23,235 nt of DNA from Oscillospiraceae bacterium (GCA_031288675.1 JAITQY010000086.1:1-23235), one strand, 5' to 3'; shown: positions 1 through 7,251, numbered from the stretch's first letter. The notes: generated by a model not told the origin, from the letters alone. Numbers and translations: made by a program.

Positions 1-748
1 TCTCGCGCTCGCACTGCTCGGCTAACTCCGCTCCGTACCACGGAACAGGGCATACCGCGCCCATTCCGCCGGTGTTCGGACCCTCATCATTGTCGTTTAT
101 CCGCTTATGGTCTTGCGAAGCGGGCAGCGGCAGAAGCCGCTTACCGTCAGTCAGCGCAAGCACCGTAAACTCCTGACCGCTTAGGCATTCCTCAATCACT
201 ACCCTCGCGCCGCTTGTACCGAACTTACTGTTCAGCATAAGCTCATCCACGAACGCTATCGCTTCGTCCGCCGTCTGCGCGACTACTACGCCTTTACCGA
301 GCGCCAGTCCGTCCGCCTTAACGACGATAGGCGCGCCCTGCTCTAATATGTAAGCCGCCGCCGCCTCGCGGTCGGTGAACTCAGCGTATTTTGCCGTCGG
401 AATACCGTACTTCGTCATCAGGCGTTTGCTGTAGGATTTGCTTGCCTCAATCACCGCCGCGTTCTTCGCCGGACCGAACGCCTTTATCCCAGCCGCCTTT
501 AACGCGTCAACCATACCCAGCGCAAGCGGATCGTCAGGGGTCACGCATACAAAGTCCGCGCCCTCGCGCCGCGCAAGCGCGATAACGCCCTCTATATCCG
601 TCGCTTTGACTTCCGGAAAGCATTCCGCAACTTCGCTTATGCCTCCGTTGCCCGGCGCGCACAAAAGACGGGTACACAGCGCGCTCTTCTTAATAGCAAC
701 GCAGACGGCGTGTTCTCTTCCGCCGCCGCCGATTACAAGTATTGTCAT
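1..748 (-). CDS. purD: Phosphoribosylamine-glycine ligase (GAR synthetase), 3' part beyond window edge
   Basis: Reading the minus strand from 748 gives a protein starting MTILVIGGGGREHAV, the N-terminal nucleotide-binding fold of PurD. It continues through VTPDDPLALGMVDAL and the ATP-grasp segment PIVVKADGLALGKGVVV to PLPASQDHKRINDNDEGPNT, a strongly conserved PurD stretch. The enzyme makes glycinamide ribonucleotide from phosphoribosylamine, glycine and ATP in the cytoplasmic de novo purine pathway. About 249 of the usual 420 or so residues are present; the rest lies left of base 1. The start is supported by a GAGG Shine-Dalgarno sequence 8 bases upstream. I found no convincing promoter between rpmF and purD, so it may be read through from the yceD-rpmF transcript. 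Confidence 0.95.
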   Translation of the reverse strand, partial: MTILVIGGGGREHAVCVAIKKSALCTRLLCAPGNGGISEVAECFPEVKATDIEGVIALARREGADFVCVTPDDPLALGMVDALKAAGIKAFGPAKNAAVIEASKSYSKRLMTKYGIPTAKYAEFTDREAAAAYILEQGAPIVVKADGLALGKGVVVAQTADEAIAFVDELMLNSKFGTSGARVVIEECLSGQEFTVLALTDGKRLLPLPASQDHKRINDNDEGPNTGGMGAVCPVPWYGAELAEQCERE

Positions 749-825
749 TTCGGTTTCCTCATAAAATAGTTGTTGGCGCAGCGCGCCTGCACAGTATTAC
801 CGGTTAACAATTAACAACGCGTGTC

Positions 826-846
826 ATTGCGGGATTGACCCGCAAT
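826..846. other. 8-bp GC-rich hairpin between rpmF and purD
   Basis: ATTGCGGG and CCCGCAAT flank a 5-base loop. There is no T-run on either side, so a rho-independent terminator is not well supported; it could be a transcript-end or stability structure. Two TTAACAA heptads (about 804-817) and an AATTAACAATTACA segment (about 861-875) sit either side of it. Confidence 0.5.
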
Positions 847-910
847 TTCACGAACCTCCGCAATTAACAATTACATTGCTGATTGCGCTTTATTTATCTG
901 CCGACCGCTA

Positions 911-1096
911 TTACTCGCTGACTACTTTCAAGACCTGCTTCTTGCCGTATGTTCCGCAGCTGCGGCATACGCGGTGCGCAAGTTTAGACTCGCCGCACTT
1001 CTCACACGCCACTAATGTCGGCGCGGCAAGTTTCCAGTGGGAGTTCCTGCGCTTATCGCGGCGCGCTTTAGATACTTTACTCTTAGGTACTGCCAT
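911..1096 (-). CDS. rpmF: 50S ribosomal protein L32
   Basis: A 61-aa protein beginning MAVPKSKVSKARRDKRR, the diagnostic L32 N-terminus. It has a zinc-ribbon made of two CxxC pairs (CEKC and CRSC), so this is the zinc-binding form rather than the cysteine-free paralogue. It belongs to the large ribosomal subunit. It lies 50 bp downstream of yceD on the same strand, the classic yceD-rpmF pairing, with an AAAGGAG Shine-Dalgarno sequence upstream of its ATG. Length is normal for the family. Loss of zinc could in principle shift use between L32 forms, but no paralogue is visible here. Confidence 0.97.
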   Translation of the reverse strand: MAVPKSKVSKARRDKRRNSHWKLAAPTLVACEKCGESKLAHRVCRSCGTYGKKQVLKVVSE

Positions 1097-1146
1097 TTTT
1101 ATATTCTCCTTTTTATGCTAACAATTTCAGAACGGCGCGTAAACCG

Positions 1147-1557
1147 TTATACCTCTAATCCGCCGAACCCGCAATCGGTTTCTCCGCATAGCGTCAGGGC
1201 TGGAGCGTCCAGTACGTACAATGTCCGCACGACCTCCTCTAAATCGACCATTCCGCCTTTGACAGGGAAGATGTCCGGATTGTCGTCATCCGTCAGATTT
1301 TCCTGAAGATACGCTTCGTAATCGCCGCTCTCACGCCGCCGGAACTCTCTGCCGCAACGGTCGCAGACGCAAACCGCGTCGCTTGTTACCGTACACGTCA
1401 GCGTCAGAACTCCGCCGCTGTTGCGTACTTTTCCGTCTACCGTCAGTGGCGCGCACCACTCCTTGACCGAAGAAAACTCAAACTCCGACAGGTCAAGCTC
1501 AAACTTGAACTCCCTAACTCCGGGGTTGCGTAAAACTTCTTTCAGGTCAAACAGCAT
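1147..1557 (-). CDS. yceD: YceD/DUF177 family protein (23S rRNA accumulation)
   Basis: A 136-aa protein with the DUF177 layout: N-terminal MLFDLKEVLRNPG, a central cysteine pair in CVCDRCGREF, an acidic middle (ENLTDDDNPDIFPV), then VDLEEVVRTLYVLDAPALTLC. YceD homologues are needed for normal 23S rRNA accumulation and are almost always encoded just before rpmF, as here. The C-terminus is slightly short: it keeps LCGETDCGFGGLEV but lacks the longer CxxCG-N tail common in other members. ATG at 1557 has an AGGAG Shine-Dalgarno sequence 7 bases upstream. A perfect sigma-A promoter drives the pair. Confidence 0.9.
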   Translation of the reverse strand: MLFDLKEVLRNPGVREFKFELDLSEFEFSSVKEWCAPLTVDGKVRNSGGVLTLTCTVTSDAVCVCDRCGREFRRRESGDYEAYLQENLTDDDNPDIFPVKGGMVDLEEVVRTLYVLDAPALTLCGETDCGFGGLEV

Positions 1558-1598
1558 TTCCGCGCTCCTAATCGAACTGCCTCAAACGAAGCTTTATA

Positions 1599-1627
1599 AT
1601 TATACACACCTCCATTCTCATTGTCAA
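1599..1627 (-). promoter_or_regulatory. Consensus sigma-A promoter of yceD-rpmF
   Basis: On the minus strand TTGACA (1627-1622) and TATAAT (1604-1599) are separated by exactly 17 bp, a perfect match to the housekeeping consensus. The expected transcription start lies about 35 bp before the yceD ATG. Confidence 0.9.
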
Positions 1628-1852
1628 GTATTTTTTCGCCGGATATTCAGAAATTTTTACCTCGCCTTATCCGCCGCGTTATAGCTATATAATTATAAAA
1701 TTACAAAAACTATAGAATGAGGTTGAAGGACACATTCAAAACCTGCCTTAACCTCAAATCTCCAAACAATGTCTTGCTGACTTTCCCCGCCCTTTTGTAA
1801 CCCGTCATTGACACACGTACACATTATACCTTGACGCCCGTAAAATCTGCTC
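1628..1852. other. Spacer between divergent yceD and YfbR-like genes (gene-free stretch is 1558-1890)
   Basis: No gene is supported here. The stretch is AT-rich around 1685-1715 and contains an imperfect hairpin at 1719-1755 (GAGGTTGAAGG against CCTTAACCTC, one bulge, 16-base loop) followed by AAATC. The two flanking promoters lie at 1599-1627 and 1853-1881. A short ATG frame inside the hairpin has no Shine-Dalgarno sequence and no recognisable product. Confidence 0.5.
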
Positions 1853-1881
1853 TTGACTTTTTAATAGTTTTGTGATATAAT
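1853..1881 (+). promoter_or_regulatory. Sigma-A promoter with extended -10 for the YfbR-like gene
   Basis: TTGACT (1853-1858), a 17-bp spacer and TATAAT (1876-1881), preceded by TGA, which makes an extended -10. The start point should fall near 1888, only about 3 bases before the ATG at 1891, so the mRNA would be almost leaderless. Confidence 0.85.
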
Positions 1882-1890
1882 CTAAAGGTT

Positions 1891-2472
1891 ATGAAGAACG
1901 GTTTTTTCGCGCTGATTGCGCGGTCGCGTAATATCATCCGGTGGGGGCTTATGCGTAACAGCTTCGCGGAGAACGCGCAGGAACACGCCGCTATGACGGC
2001 GGTTATCGCCCACGCGTTAGCGGTTATCAGCAACCGGGAGTTCGGCGGCGCGATAGATTCCGGAGCCTGTGCCGCCGCCGCGCTGTATCACGATGCGGCG
2101 GAGATTATTACCGGCGATTTGCCGACCCCGATCAAATACCATAATCCCGAGCTTACTGAGGCATACAAGCGCGTAGAATCGCTGGCGGTCACGAAGCTGC
2201 TCGATACGATTCCGGAAACAATGCGTCCTGACTATGCCGCGCTGTTGTCCGTAGACGACGTCAGCGTCCGCCGAATTGTCAAGGCGGCGGACAAGCTTGC
2301 TGCATATGTAAAGTGCGTACAGGAACGCTCCGGCGGAAACGCGGAGTTCCTGTCTGCGGAGCGTAACACCCTCGCCGCGTTAAACGCTATGCAAATGCCG
2401 GAGGTAAACTACTTCATTGACAATTTTTTGCCTGCGTTCGGACTAAACCTTGACGAGCTTACAGGGGAATGA
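1891..2472 (+). CDS. HD-domain 5'-deoxynucleotidase, YfbR type
   Basis: A 193-aa protein that lines up along its length with E. coli YfbR as I remember it: the LMRN and EH segments, LYHDAAEIITGDLPTPIKY, then KAADKLAAYVKC and YFIDNFLPAF. The predicted metal ligands are H32, H67-D68 and D134. YfbR removes phosphate from deoxyribonucleoside 5'-monophosphates, so a role in nucleotide salvage or pool balance in the cytoplasm is likely. The start at 1891 is preferred because residues 1-20 match the family N-terminus. There is no properly spaced Shine-Dalgarno sequence, only AAAGG two bases before ATG. A later ATG at 1951 would cut off conserved residues. Confidence 0.88.
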   Translation: MKNGFFALIARSRNIIRWGLMRNSFAENAQEHAAMTAVIAHALAVISNREFGGAIDSGACAAAALYHDAAEIITGDLPTPIKYHNPELTEAYKRVESLAVTKLLDTIPETMRPDYAALLSVDDVSVRRIVKAADKLAAYVKCVQERSGGNAEFLSAERNTLAALNAMQMPEVNYFIDNFLPAFGLNLDELTGE

Positions 2473-2523
2473 ACGGCACATCCCGCCGTCGCGGAGCTGA
2501 CCTGCAATCTGTGTAACGCTCAT

Positions 2524-2544
2524 CTACTACCTACTAAAGGAGCC
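2524..2544 (+). repeat. Short heptad array running into a Shine-Dalgarno sequence
   Basis: Three consecutive 7-bp units: CTACTAC, CTACTAA and AGGAGCC. The third contains the Shine-Dalgarno core for the ACT-domain gene at 2549. The same CTAnnnn style recurs upstream of other genes in the window. Confidence 0.6.
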
Positions 2545-2548
2545 GCAT

Positions 2549-2818
2549 ATGAAATCTATCGTGACAGTTATCGGCGCAGACAGAATAGGCATAATTGCCG
2601 CCGTCTGTACTGAACTCGCAAAACTGAAAGTAAACATACTCGACATATCTCAGACAGTAATGCAGGAATATTTTACAATGATTATGCTCGTTGACGTCGC
2701 CGCCTGCGACAGCCCGTTCGGAGAGCTCTCCGATGCGCTTTCCGAACTCGGAAAACGGGAGGGACTGTCGATACGCATTCAGCGCGAGGATATTTTTAAC
2801 GCGACTAACCGCATATAG
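2549..2818 (+). CDS. ACT domain protein, UPF0237 family
   Basis: An 89-aa single ACT domain: MKSIVTVIGADRIGIIAAVC, then an LAKLKVNILDISQTVMQEYFTMIMLVD core with the alternating strands and helices of ligand-binding ACT folds. UPF0237 proteins are typically encoded immediately before a UPF0210/DUF711 gene. That order is kept here with a 13-bp gap, so the two products probably act together. The ligand is unknown; amino-acid sensing is only the family-level expectation. An AAGGAG Shine-Dalgarno sequence 6-7 bases before ATG fixes the start. Confidence 0.92.
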   Translation: MKSIVTVIGADRIGIIAAVCTELAKLKVNILDISQTVMQEYFTMIMLVDVAACDSPFGELSDALSELGKREGLSIRIQREDIFNATNRI

Positions 2819-2831
2819 GAGACTATTTCAA

Positions 2832-4166
2832 ATGATTAACTCCTCTGAAATTTTAAGTACTCTTGAAATGATCGAACGTCAGCATCTCGACGTTCGTACT
2901 GTTACTATGGGCATTTCTCTGCGTGACTGTACGCGCCGCAGTCCTGAGCATACTGCGCGGAACATCCGCGATAAGATTTGCCGTACTGCCGCTGACCTTG
3001 TACGCGTCGGCGAAGATATAGAGCGCGAGTTCGGTATACCGATAGTCAATAAGCGCGTTGCGGTTACTCCAATTGCGGAGGTTGCCGCCGCGTGTGAGAC
3101 TGACGATTATGTGATTTTTGCGAAAGCGCTTGACGAAGCGGCTCACGAGGTTGGCGTTAACTTTATCGGCGGCTTTTCCGCGCTTGTGCAAAAAGGCTTC
3201 ACGTCGGCGGACGAAAACCTTATACGTGCCATTCCGGAAGCGCTTGACGTTACGGAGCGCGTATGCAGCAGCGTCAATGTCGCCAGTACCCGCGCCGGTA
3301 TAAATATGGACGCGGTACGCCGGATGGGTGAGGTCGTCAAAGCCTGCGGAAATAATGCCGCAAAACTTGTCGTTTTTGCCAATGCGGTGGAGGACAACCC
3401 GTTTATGGCGGGCGCGTTTCACGGCGCGGGTGAAGGCGAATGCGTCATCAATGTTGGCGTAAGCGGTCCGGGCGTCGTCAAAACCGCTTTGGAGCAATGC
3501 AAGGGCGCTCCGTTTGACGAGGTTGCGGAAGTCATCAAAAAGACAGCGTTCCGCGTCACGCGCGTCGGACAGCTTGTTGCCCGCGAAGCGTCTAAGCGCC
3601 TTAATGTACCCTTCGGTATTGTAGACCTCAGCCTTGCTCCGACGCCGGCGGTTGGCGACAGCGTGGCTGATATACTTGAGGAAATGGGCTTGGAGCGCGT
3701 TGGTACACACGGAACTACCGCCGCTCTTGCTCTGCTTAACGACGCGGTCAAAAAAGGCGGAGTTATGGCAAGCGGTCACGTCGGGGGATTATCCGGCGCG
3801 TTTATCCCCGTCAGTGAGGACGCCGGGATGATTCGCGGCGCGGAGTGCGGTTCACTCACGCTGGAAAAACTGGAGGCTATGACCTGCGTTTGCTCCGTTG
3901 GGCTTGATATGATTGCCGTACCAGGCGATACAAGCGCCGCGACCATTGCCGCGATAATCGCGGACGAAGCGGCGATCGGCGTTATCAACAATAAGACTAC
4001 GGCGGTCAGGCTCATTGCGCCGCCGGGAATGACGCTGGGCGACCGTATTGACTTTGGCGGGCTGCTCGGTTCCGCGCCTATTATGAATGTCAACAAATAT
4101 AGCTCTGACCTCTTTATTGCCCGTGGCGGTCGTATTCCCGCTCCGCTGAACTCATTAAAAAACTAA
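2832..4166 (+). CDS. UPF0210 / DUF711 family protein (PFL-like fold)
   Basis: A 444-aa protein beginning MINSSEILSTLEMIERQHLDVRTVTMGISL, with GINMDAVRRMGEVVK, NPFMAGAFHGAGEGE, GVSGPGVVKTAL and GIVDLSLAPTPAVGDSVADI, all typical of UPF0210/DUF711. Family structures resemble the pyruvate formate-lyase barrel, but no glycyl-radical motif is visible near the C-terminus and the reaction is unknown. Length fits the family (about 445-450 aa). The ATG at 2832 is chosen over a longer in-frame opening from 2691 because it matches the family start and has TAGGAG 10 bases upstream; the longer version would run over the ACT gene. It pairs with the UPF0237 gene just upstream. Confidence 0.92.
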   Translation: MINSSEILSTLEMIERQHLDVRTVTMGISLRDCTRRSPEHTARNIRDKICRTAADLVRVGEDIEREFGIPIVNKRVAVTPIAEVAAACETDDYVIFAKALDEAAHEVGVNFIGGFSALVQKGFTSADENLIRAIPEALDVTERVCSSVNVASTRAGINMDAVRRMGEVVKACGNNAAKLVVFANAVEDNPFMAGAFHGAGEGECVINVGVSGPGVVKTALEQCKGAPFDEVAEVIKKTAFRVTRVGQLVAREASKRLNVPFGIVDLSLAPTPAVGDSVADILEEMGLERVGTHGTTAALALLNDAVKKGGVMASGHVGGLSGAFIPVSEDAGMIRGAECGSLTLEKLEAMTCVCSVGLDMIAVPGDTSAATIAAIIADEAAIGVINNKTTAVRLIAPPGMTLGDRIDFGGLLGSAPIMNVNKYSSDLFIARGGRIPAPLNSLKN

Positions 4167-4169
4167 CTT

Positions 4170-4200
4170 TAATGATTAATAGTTAATGATTAATGATTAA
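4170..4200 (+). repeat. Left 31-bp inverted repeat of the four-helix-bundle cassette
   Basis: This arm begins TAATGATTAATAGTTAATGA and matches the reverse complement of 4590-4620 at 30 of 31 positions. It starts 4 bases after the UPF0210 stop codon and is made of TTAATGA/TTAATAG heptads. Confidence 0.85.
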
Positions 4201-4218
4201 CGGAAGCGAAGAATAATT

Positions 4219-4593
4219 ATGTATGACAGCGGCAGAGAAAATCCACTGAAAGAAAAAAGTTATTCCTTTTCACGGCGCATAATTAAAATGCAAAGATACC
4301 TGGCGGAGGTGAGAAGAGAATTTGTCATTTCTAAGCAAATACTGCGCTCCGGTACAAGTATTGGCGCAAATATATCTGAGGCGCAATTTGGACAAGGGTT
4401 AAAGGATTTTGCACATAAACTTAGCGTTGCTCAAAAAGAAGCCGCTGAAACTCTTTACTGGTTGAATCTTCTGCATGATTCAAAATATATAACCGGAAAA
4501 CAATTTGAAAGTATGAAGCAGGATTGCGAAGAACTGTTAAAGCTGCTTACAGCTTCCATAAAGACCGCAAAGAGCAGACTGCTCGGCGATTAA
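4219..4593 (+). CDS. Four-helix bundle protein (S23 / 23S rRNA intervening-sequence family)
   Basis: A 124-aa all-helical protein with the TIGR02436-type pattern: SYSFSRRIIKMQRYL, then SKQILRSGTSIGANISEA (the family hallmark), KLSVAQKEAAETLYWLNLLHDS and a C-terminal helix ending AKSRLLGD. The family includes proteins encoded inside 23S rRNA intervening sequences and the Avd accessory proteins of diversity-generating retroelements. No rRNA, reverse transcriptase or template repeat is present here. The gene is visibly more A/T-rich than its neighbours and sits between 31-bp inverted repeats; its TAA stop (4591-4593) lies in the right repeat. Only a weak GGAAGCGAAG stretch precedes the ATG. Function is unknown; the cassette layout suggests acquisition. 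Confidence 0.9.
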   Translation: MYDSGRENPLKEKSYSFSRRIIKMQRYLAEVRREFVISKQILRSGTSIGANISEAQFGQGLKDFAHKLSVAQKEAAETLYWLNLLHDSKYITGKQFESMKQDCEELLKLLTASIKTAKSRLLGD

Positions 4594-4620
4594 TCACTAA
4601 TCATTAACTATTAATCATTA
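4590..4620 (-). repeat. Right 31-bp inverted repeat of the four-helix-bundle cassette
   Basis: Reverse complement of 4170-4200 with one mismatch. It contains the stop codon of the four-helix-bundle gene and ends two bases before the miaA ATG, occupying the place where a Shine-Dalgarno sequence would be expected. Confidence 0.85.
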
Positions 4621-4622
4621 TT

Positions 4623-5513
4623 ATGAATTCTGTTATCGTACTCACCGGACCTACAGCGACCGGTAAAACCGCTCTCTCCGTTATGCTTGCTAAGGAAATC
4701 GGCGGAGAGATAGTCAATGCGGACGCTTTTCAGGTCTACCGCGGAATGGACGTCGGCACTGCAAAACCTTCCCTTGAAGAACGCGGCGGAGTTCCGCATC
4801 ATCTTATCGACGTTGCTGACCCGGCGGAGAGCTACAGCGTATCGCGCTACGTTGCCGAAGCCGTTCCTGTTATAGATGACATATTCGCGCGCGGTAATAC
4901 GCCTGTCATCGTTGGAGGAACGCTTCTGTATATTGATTCGCTGCTAAGCGGGCGGACTTTCGCGGACACCGACCCTAAACTTCGCGCGGAATTGTACAGC
5001 CTGCCTGACCCGTATGCGCGGCTTCAGCTCATTGACCCGGAAAGCGCGGCAAAAATCCATCCAAGCAACAAAATCCGCGTAATTAGGGCTTTGGAGATAT
5101 TTTACCTTACCGGAAAAACTAAATCGGAAACCGACCGTATTACACGGGATATTCCGCCGCGTTATCCGTCTGTTAAAATCGCGCTGAATTTTATTGACAG
5201 AGAAAATTTGTATTCGCGTATTGACAAGCGGGTAGATGTTATGGTAAAATGTGGGTTGATAGATGAGGTCAGAAAGATAGGTATCCCAACGCTTGCAATT
5301 GGATATAAAGAGATTACCGCGGCGTTAAACGGGGAGTTCAGTATAAGTGAAGCTGTAGAGAGAATAAAGAAAGCGAGCCGAAACTATGCCAAGCGTCAGC
5401 TGACGTGGCTTAGAAGTGAGGCGGACTTAAATTGGATCCACTGGGAAAATGAGCCTGATTTTGTCAGAGGTTTGCGGGAAGCGACTTATTTCGCTAATAA
5501 GTTCTGTAAATAA
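4623..5513 (+). CDS. miaA: tRNA dimethylallyltransferase
   Basis: A 296-aa protein with P-loop GPTATGKT at residues 9-16, then DAFQVYRGMDVGTAKPS, GVPHHLID, PVIVGGTLLYIDSLL, IHPSNKIRVIRALEIFYLTGK, RIDKRVDVM, AIGYKEI and NYAKRQLTWLR, the expected MiaA series. It transfers a dimethylallyl group to A37 of tRNAs reading UNN codons. Most members have Ser after the Asp in the D-S-x-Q-V-Y motif; here it is Ala. The start is fixed by the P-loop distance, but no Shine-Dalgarno sequence is visible because the inverted repeat ends two bases upstream. hfq follows, as in many bacteria. Confidence 0.95.
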   Translation: MNSVIVLTGPTATGKTALSVMLAKEIGGEIVNADAFQVYRGMDVGTAKPSLEERGGVPHHLIDVADPAESYSVSRYVAEAVPVIDDIFARGNTPVIVGGTLLYIDSLLSGRTFADTDPKLRAELYSLPDPYARLQLIDPESAAKIHPSNKIRVIRALEIFYLTGKTKSETDRITRDIPPRYPSVKIALNFIDRENLYSRIDKRVDVMVKCGLIDEVRKIGIPTLAIGYKEITAALNGEFSISEAVERIKKASRNYAKRQLTWLRSEADLNWIHWENEPDFVRGLREATYFANKFCK

Positions 5514-5523
5514 GTGATATAAT
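5514..5523 (+). promoter_or_regulatory. Possible extended -10 promoter for hfq
   Basis: GTGATATAATG just after the miaA stop contains TGA-TATAAT (TATAAT at 5518-5523), an extended -10. The -35 position (5495-5500, TAATAA) is poor. The start would lie about 40 bases before hfq. Inference only. Confidence 0.45.
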
Positions 5524-5570
5524 GCTCCGCAGATAACTTAATTAATCGGTCAGAAAGTGGGGCATACATA

Positions 5571-5843
5571 ATGCAAGAAAATGAACTTAATTCGCAGATC
5601 AACTTATCCGGTAATGTTTCCATTAGTTTACAAGAGCATTTTTTGAATTCCTTACGGCAGTCAAAAGCTTCGGCGACTGTTTTCCTTATGAACGGATTTC
5701 AAATGCGCGGCAGAATTTTAGCCTTTGACCGCTACACTGTAATTATGGAAGCAGACGGCAAACAGCAGCTTATCTTCAAGCACGCTATTTCTACCGTCGT
5801 ACCGACGAACAGTTTCAATTGGGATTTGAGTAAAATCGCTTAG
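5571..5843 (+). CDS. hfq: RNA chaperone Hfq
   Basis: A 90-aa Sm-like protein. Sm1 spans about residues 20-60 (LQEHFLNSLRQ, VFLMNGFQMRGRILAFDRYTV) and Sm2 about 65-78, with the signature FKHAISTVVP at 69-78 (K70, H71). It forms hexamers that bind small RNAs and mRNAs. The 19-residue N-terminal extension MQENELNSQINLSGNVSIS is longer than in E. coli Hfq, and the C-terminal tail is very short (about 12 residues), as in many Firmicutes. It lies 57 bp after miaA. The sequence before ATG has only a weak AAGTGGGG purine stretch. Confidence 0.95.
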   Translation: MQENELNSQINLSGNVSISLQEHFLNSLRQSKASATVFLMNGFQMRGRILAFDRYTVIMEADGKQQLIFKHAISTVVPTNSFNWDLSKIA

Positions 5844-5892
5844 CCGCGTTAGGGCACATTAATGGACAAGCTGTACAAAGACGGAAAGACAA

Positions 5893-7122
5893 ATGGATAA
5901 AAAATTAAAGAGAGAAAACATATGGTTTGGGATAGTCACGGCGCTTATTGCGGCGGCTGTGATATGTTATTTGTACTTTTACAGCTATGCGGTACTTAGC
6001 AACCAGATTTTAACCGTACCCGTGATAAAGTCCGAAACCTATGATTCCATCCCTGCGGAGGGTATAATTATCCGCGATGAAAAGCTTGTGCGCGGTATCG
6101 CGCAGGAGCGGTACGCGTACGTTACCGCGCTTGACGGAACGCGCGTCGCGGTCGGTGAGGAGATCGCCGTAAGCTTTGACACTATTGACGCTTGGACGAT
6201 GACACAGCGCGCTTATGACCTTGACGCAAAAATCAAATCGCTTGAAAGCGTTATGGGCGATTCCGGTATTTCGGAAGCTCGCTTAGACTCCGCGCTTCAC
6301 AACGGCGTTAATGAGATTCGCAACGCCGTCCGTCAGCAGGATTATCGTGCCGCCGGAGAAAAAAGCGCTGGCATTATCGCTCTTGCTCGTAACGGGTTAG
6401 ACGCTAAGAACGCGCTGACAGCGTTAAAGGCGGAACGCGCCGGAATCGGTACGTACACCGCTCAGCGCATTGTATCAGATGCGCCCGGCGTATTCTCCCG
6501 ATATTCCGACGGCTATGTAGGCGATCCGCAGATTGCAGCCGCTAACATAGAATTACTTGACGCAAGCCGGCTTAAAGTCTTGCTTAATATGCAGCCGGCA
6601 GCTCCGGCGGACGCTATCGGCAAACTTGTATTGGATGAGATATGGTACTATGCAGCGATTATTGACGGCGAAGCCGCATCAGCCCTTGCCGGGCAAACAG
6701 GACGAAAATTTATTTTTGACCTTAGCGGTTCAGGCTCCGGGCAGGTAAACGTGACGCTCGTCAGCGTTTCCTATGCCGGCGTCGGTGACAGCTATGCCGT
6801 TTTCAGCTGCAATACTGCAATGACGGAGATAATTAAGCTGCGCAAGGTTAACGCGAACATTATTCTTAACCACTACGAGGGTCTGCGTATCCCGCGCGCC
6901 GCGCTTAAACTTGAGTCCGTCAGTGATGAGGACGCCGCGCTGAAGCCTTGCGTTTACGTTCTTCAGGGACCATATGCCGAACGCCGCTTCGTGCAGATAC
7001 TTGACGAACGGGACGAGTACTACATCGTTGCGGAGGACATCTACTCCGTGTCCGCGCTCAAAGCCGGAGATAACCTGATAACATCCGGAAAAGACCTTTA
7101 CGACGGCAAGGTCGTGAATTGA
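5893..7122 (+). CDS. HlyD-like membrane-anchored protein (periplasmic-adaptor type)
   Basis: A 409-aa protein with basic N-terminus MDKKLKRE, one hydrophobic segment at about residues 11-36 (FGIVTALIAAAVICYLYFYS) and a large outside domain. The first outside section (SIPAEGIIIRDEKLV, TALDGTRVAVGEEIAVSF) has the look of a lipoyl/barrel-sandwich hybrid. A helical stretch covers about 110-185, and a barrel-like region reaches GLRIPRAALKLE and DNLITSGKDLYDGKVVN. In clostridia such proteins are annotated as HlyD family efflux adaptors and often sit near division genes; no transporter partner is visible here. A 12-codon frame (5861-5899) overlaps its start out of frame and could couple translation; its Shine-Dalgarno sequence is weak. 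Confidence 0.75.
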   Translation: MDKKLKRENIWFGIVTALIAAAVICYLYFYSYAVLSNQILTVPVIKSETYDSIPAEGIIIRDEKLVRGIAQERYAYVTALDGTRVAVGEEIAVSFDTIDAWTMTQRAYDLDAKIKSLESVMGDSGISEARLDSALHNGVNEIRNAVRQQDYRAAGEKSAGIIALARNGLDAKNALTALKAERAGIGTYTAQRIVSDAPGVFSRYSDGYVGDPQIAAANIELLDASRLKVLLNMQPAAPADAIGKLVLDEIWYYAAIIDGEAASALAGQTGRKFIFDLSGSGSGQVNVTLVSVSYAGVGDSYAVFSCNTAMTEIIKLRKVNANIILNHYEGLRIPRAALKLESVSDEDAALKPCVYVLQGPYAERRFVQILDERDEYYIVAEDIYSVSALKAGDNLITSGKDLYDGKVVN

Positions 7123-7251
7123 TTGCCTTATACAATTTCTTGAGCTATGTAACGGTCATATTATTGTGGACTTAATTAGTCCAATATATCGGTTATAGCT
7201 TCTGCCATATTTCTGTTCACAAATTATTTACGATTACACACAAATATTCTC
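7123..7251. other. Gene-free stretch before the glycoside hydrolase promoter (first part of 7123-7815)
   Basis: Contains a small palindrome TGGACT-5-AGTCCA (7167-7183) without a T-run, and the 22-bp element at 7214-7235. No gene is supported. Confidence 0.5.
7214..7235 (+). promoter_or_regulatory. 22-bp conserved upstream element, copy 1
   Basis: Begins TGTTCACAAATTATTTACGA and ends TT. An exact copy lies on the opposite strand at 21036-21057. In both cases exactly 16 bp separate it from a TTGACA -35 box. It may be a regulator site or an A/T-rich UP-like element. Confidence 0.75.

Noticed and set aside
2691..2831. N-terminal extension of the UPF0210 protein
   Set aside because: It would overlap the ACT gene out of frame; the ATG at 2832 has a good ribosome site and matches the family start.
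2853..3779. Long open frame on the minus strand (about 308 codons)
   Set aside because: It lies wholly inside the UPF0210 gene, and its product shows no recognisable family.
4219..4593. Avd gene of a diversity-generating retroelement
   Set aside because: The protein family fits, but there is no reverse transcriptase, template repeat or variable repeat in the window.
4170..4620. Ordinary insertion sequence
   Set aside because: No transposase is encoded and no target duplication is visible outside the repeats.
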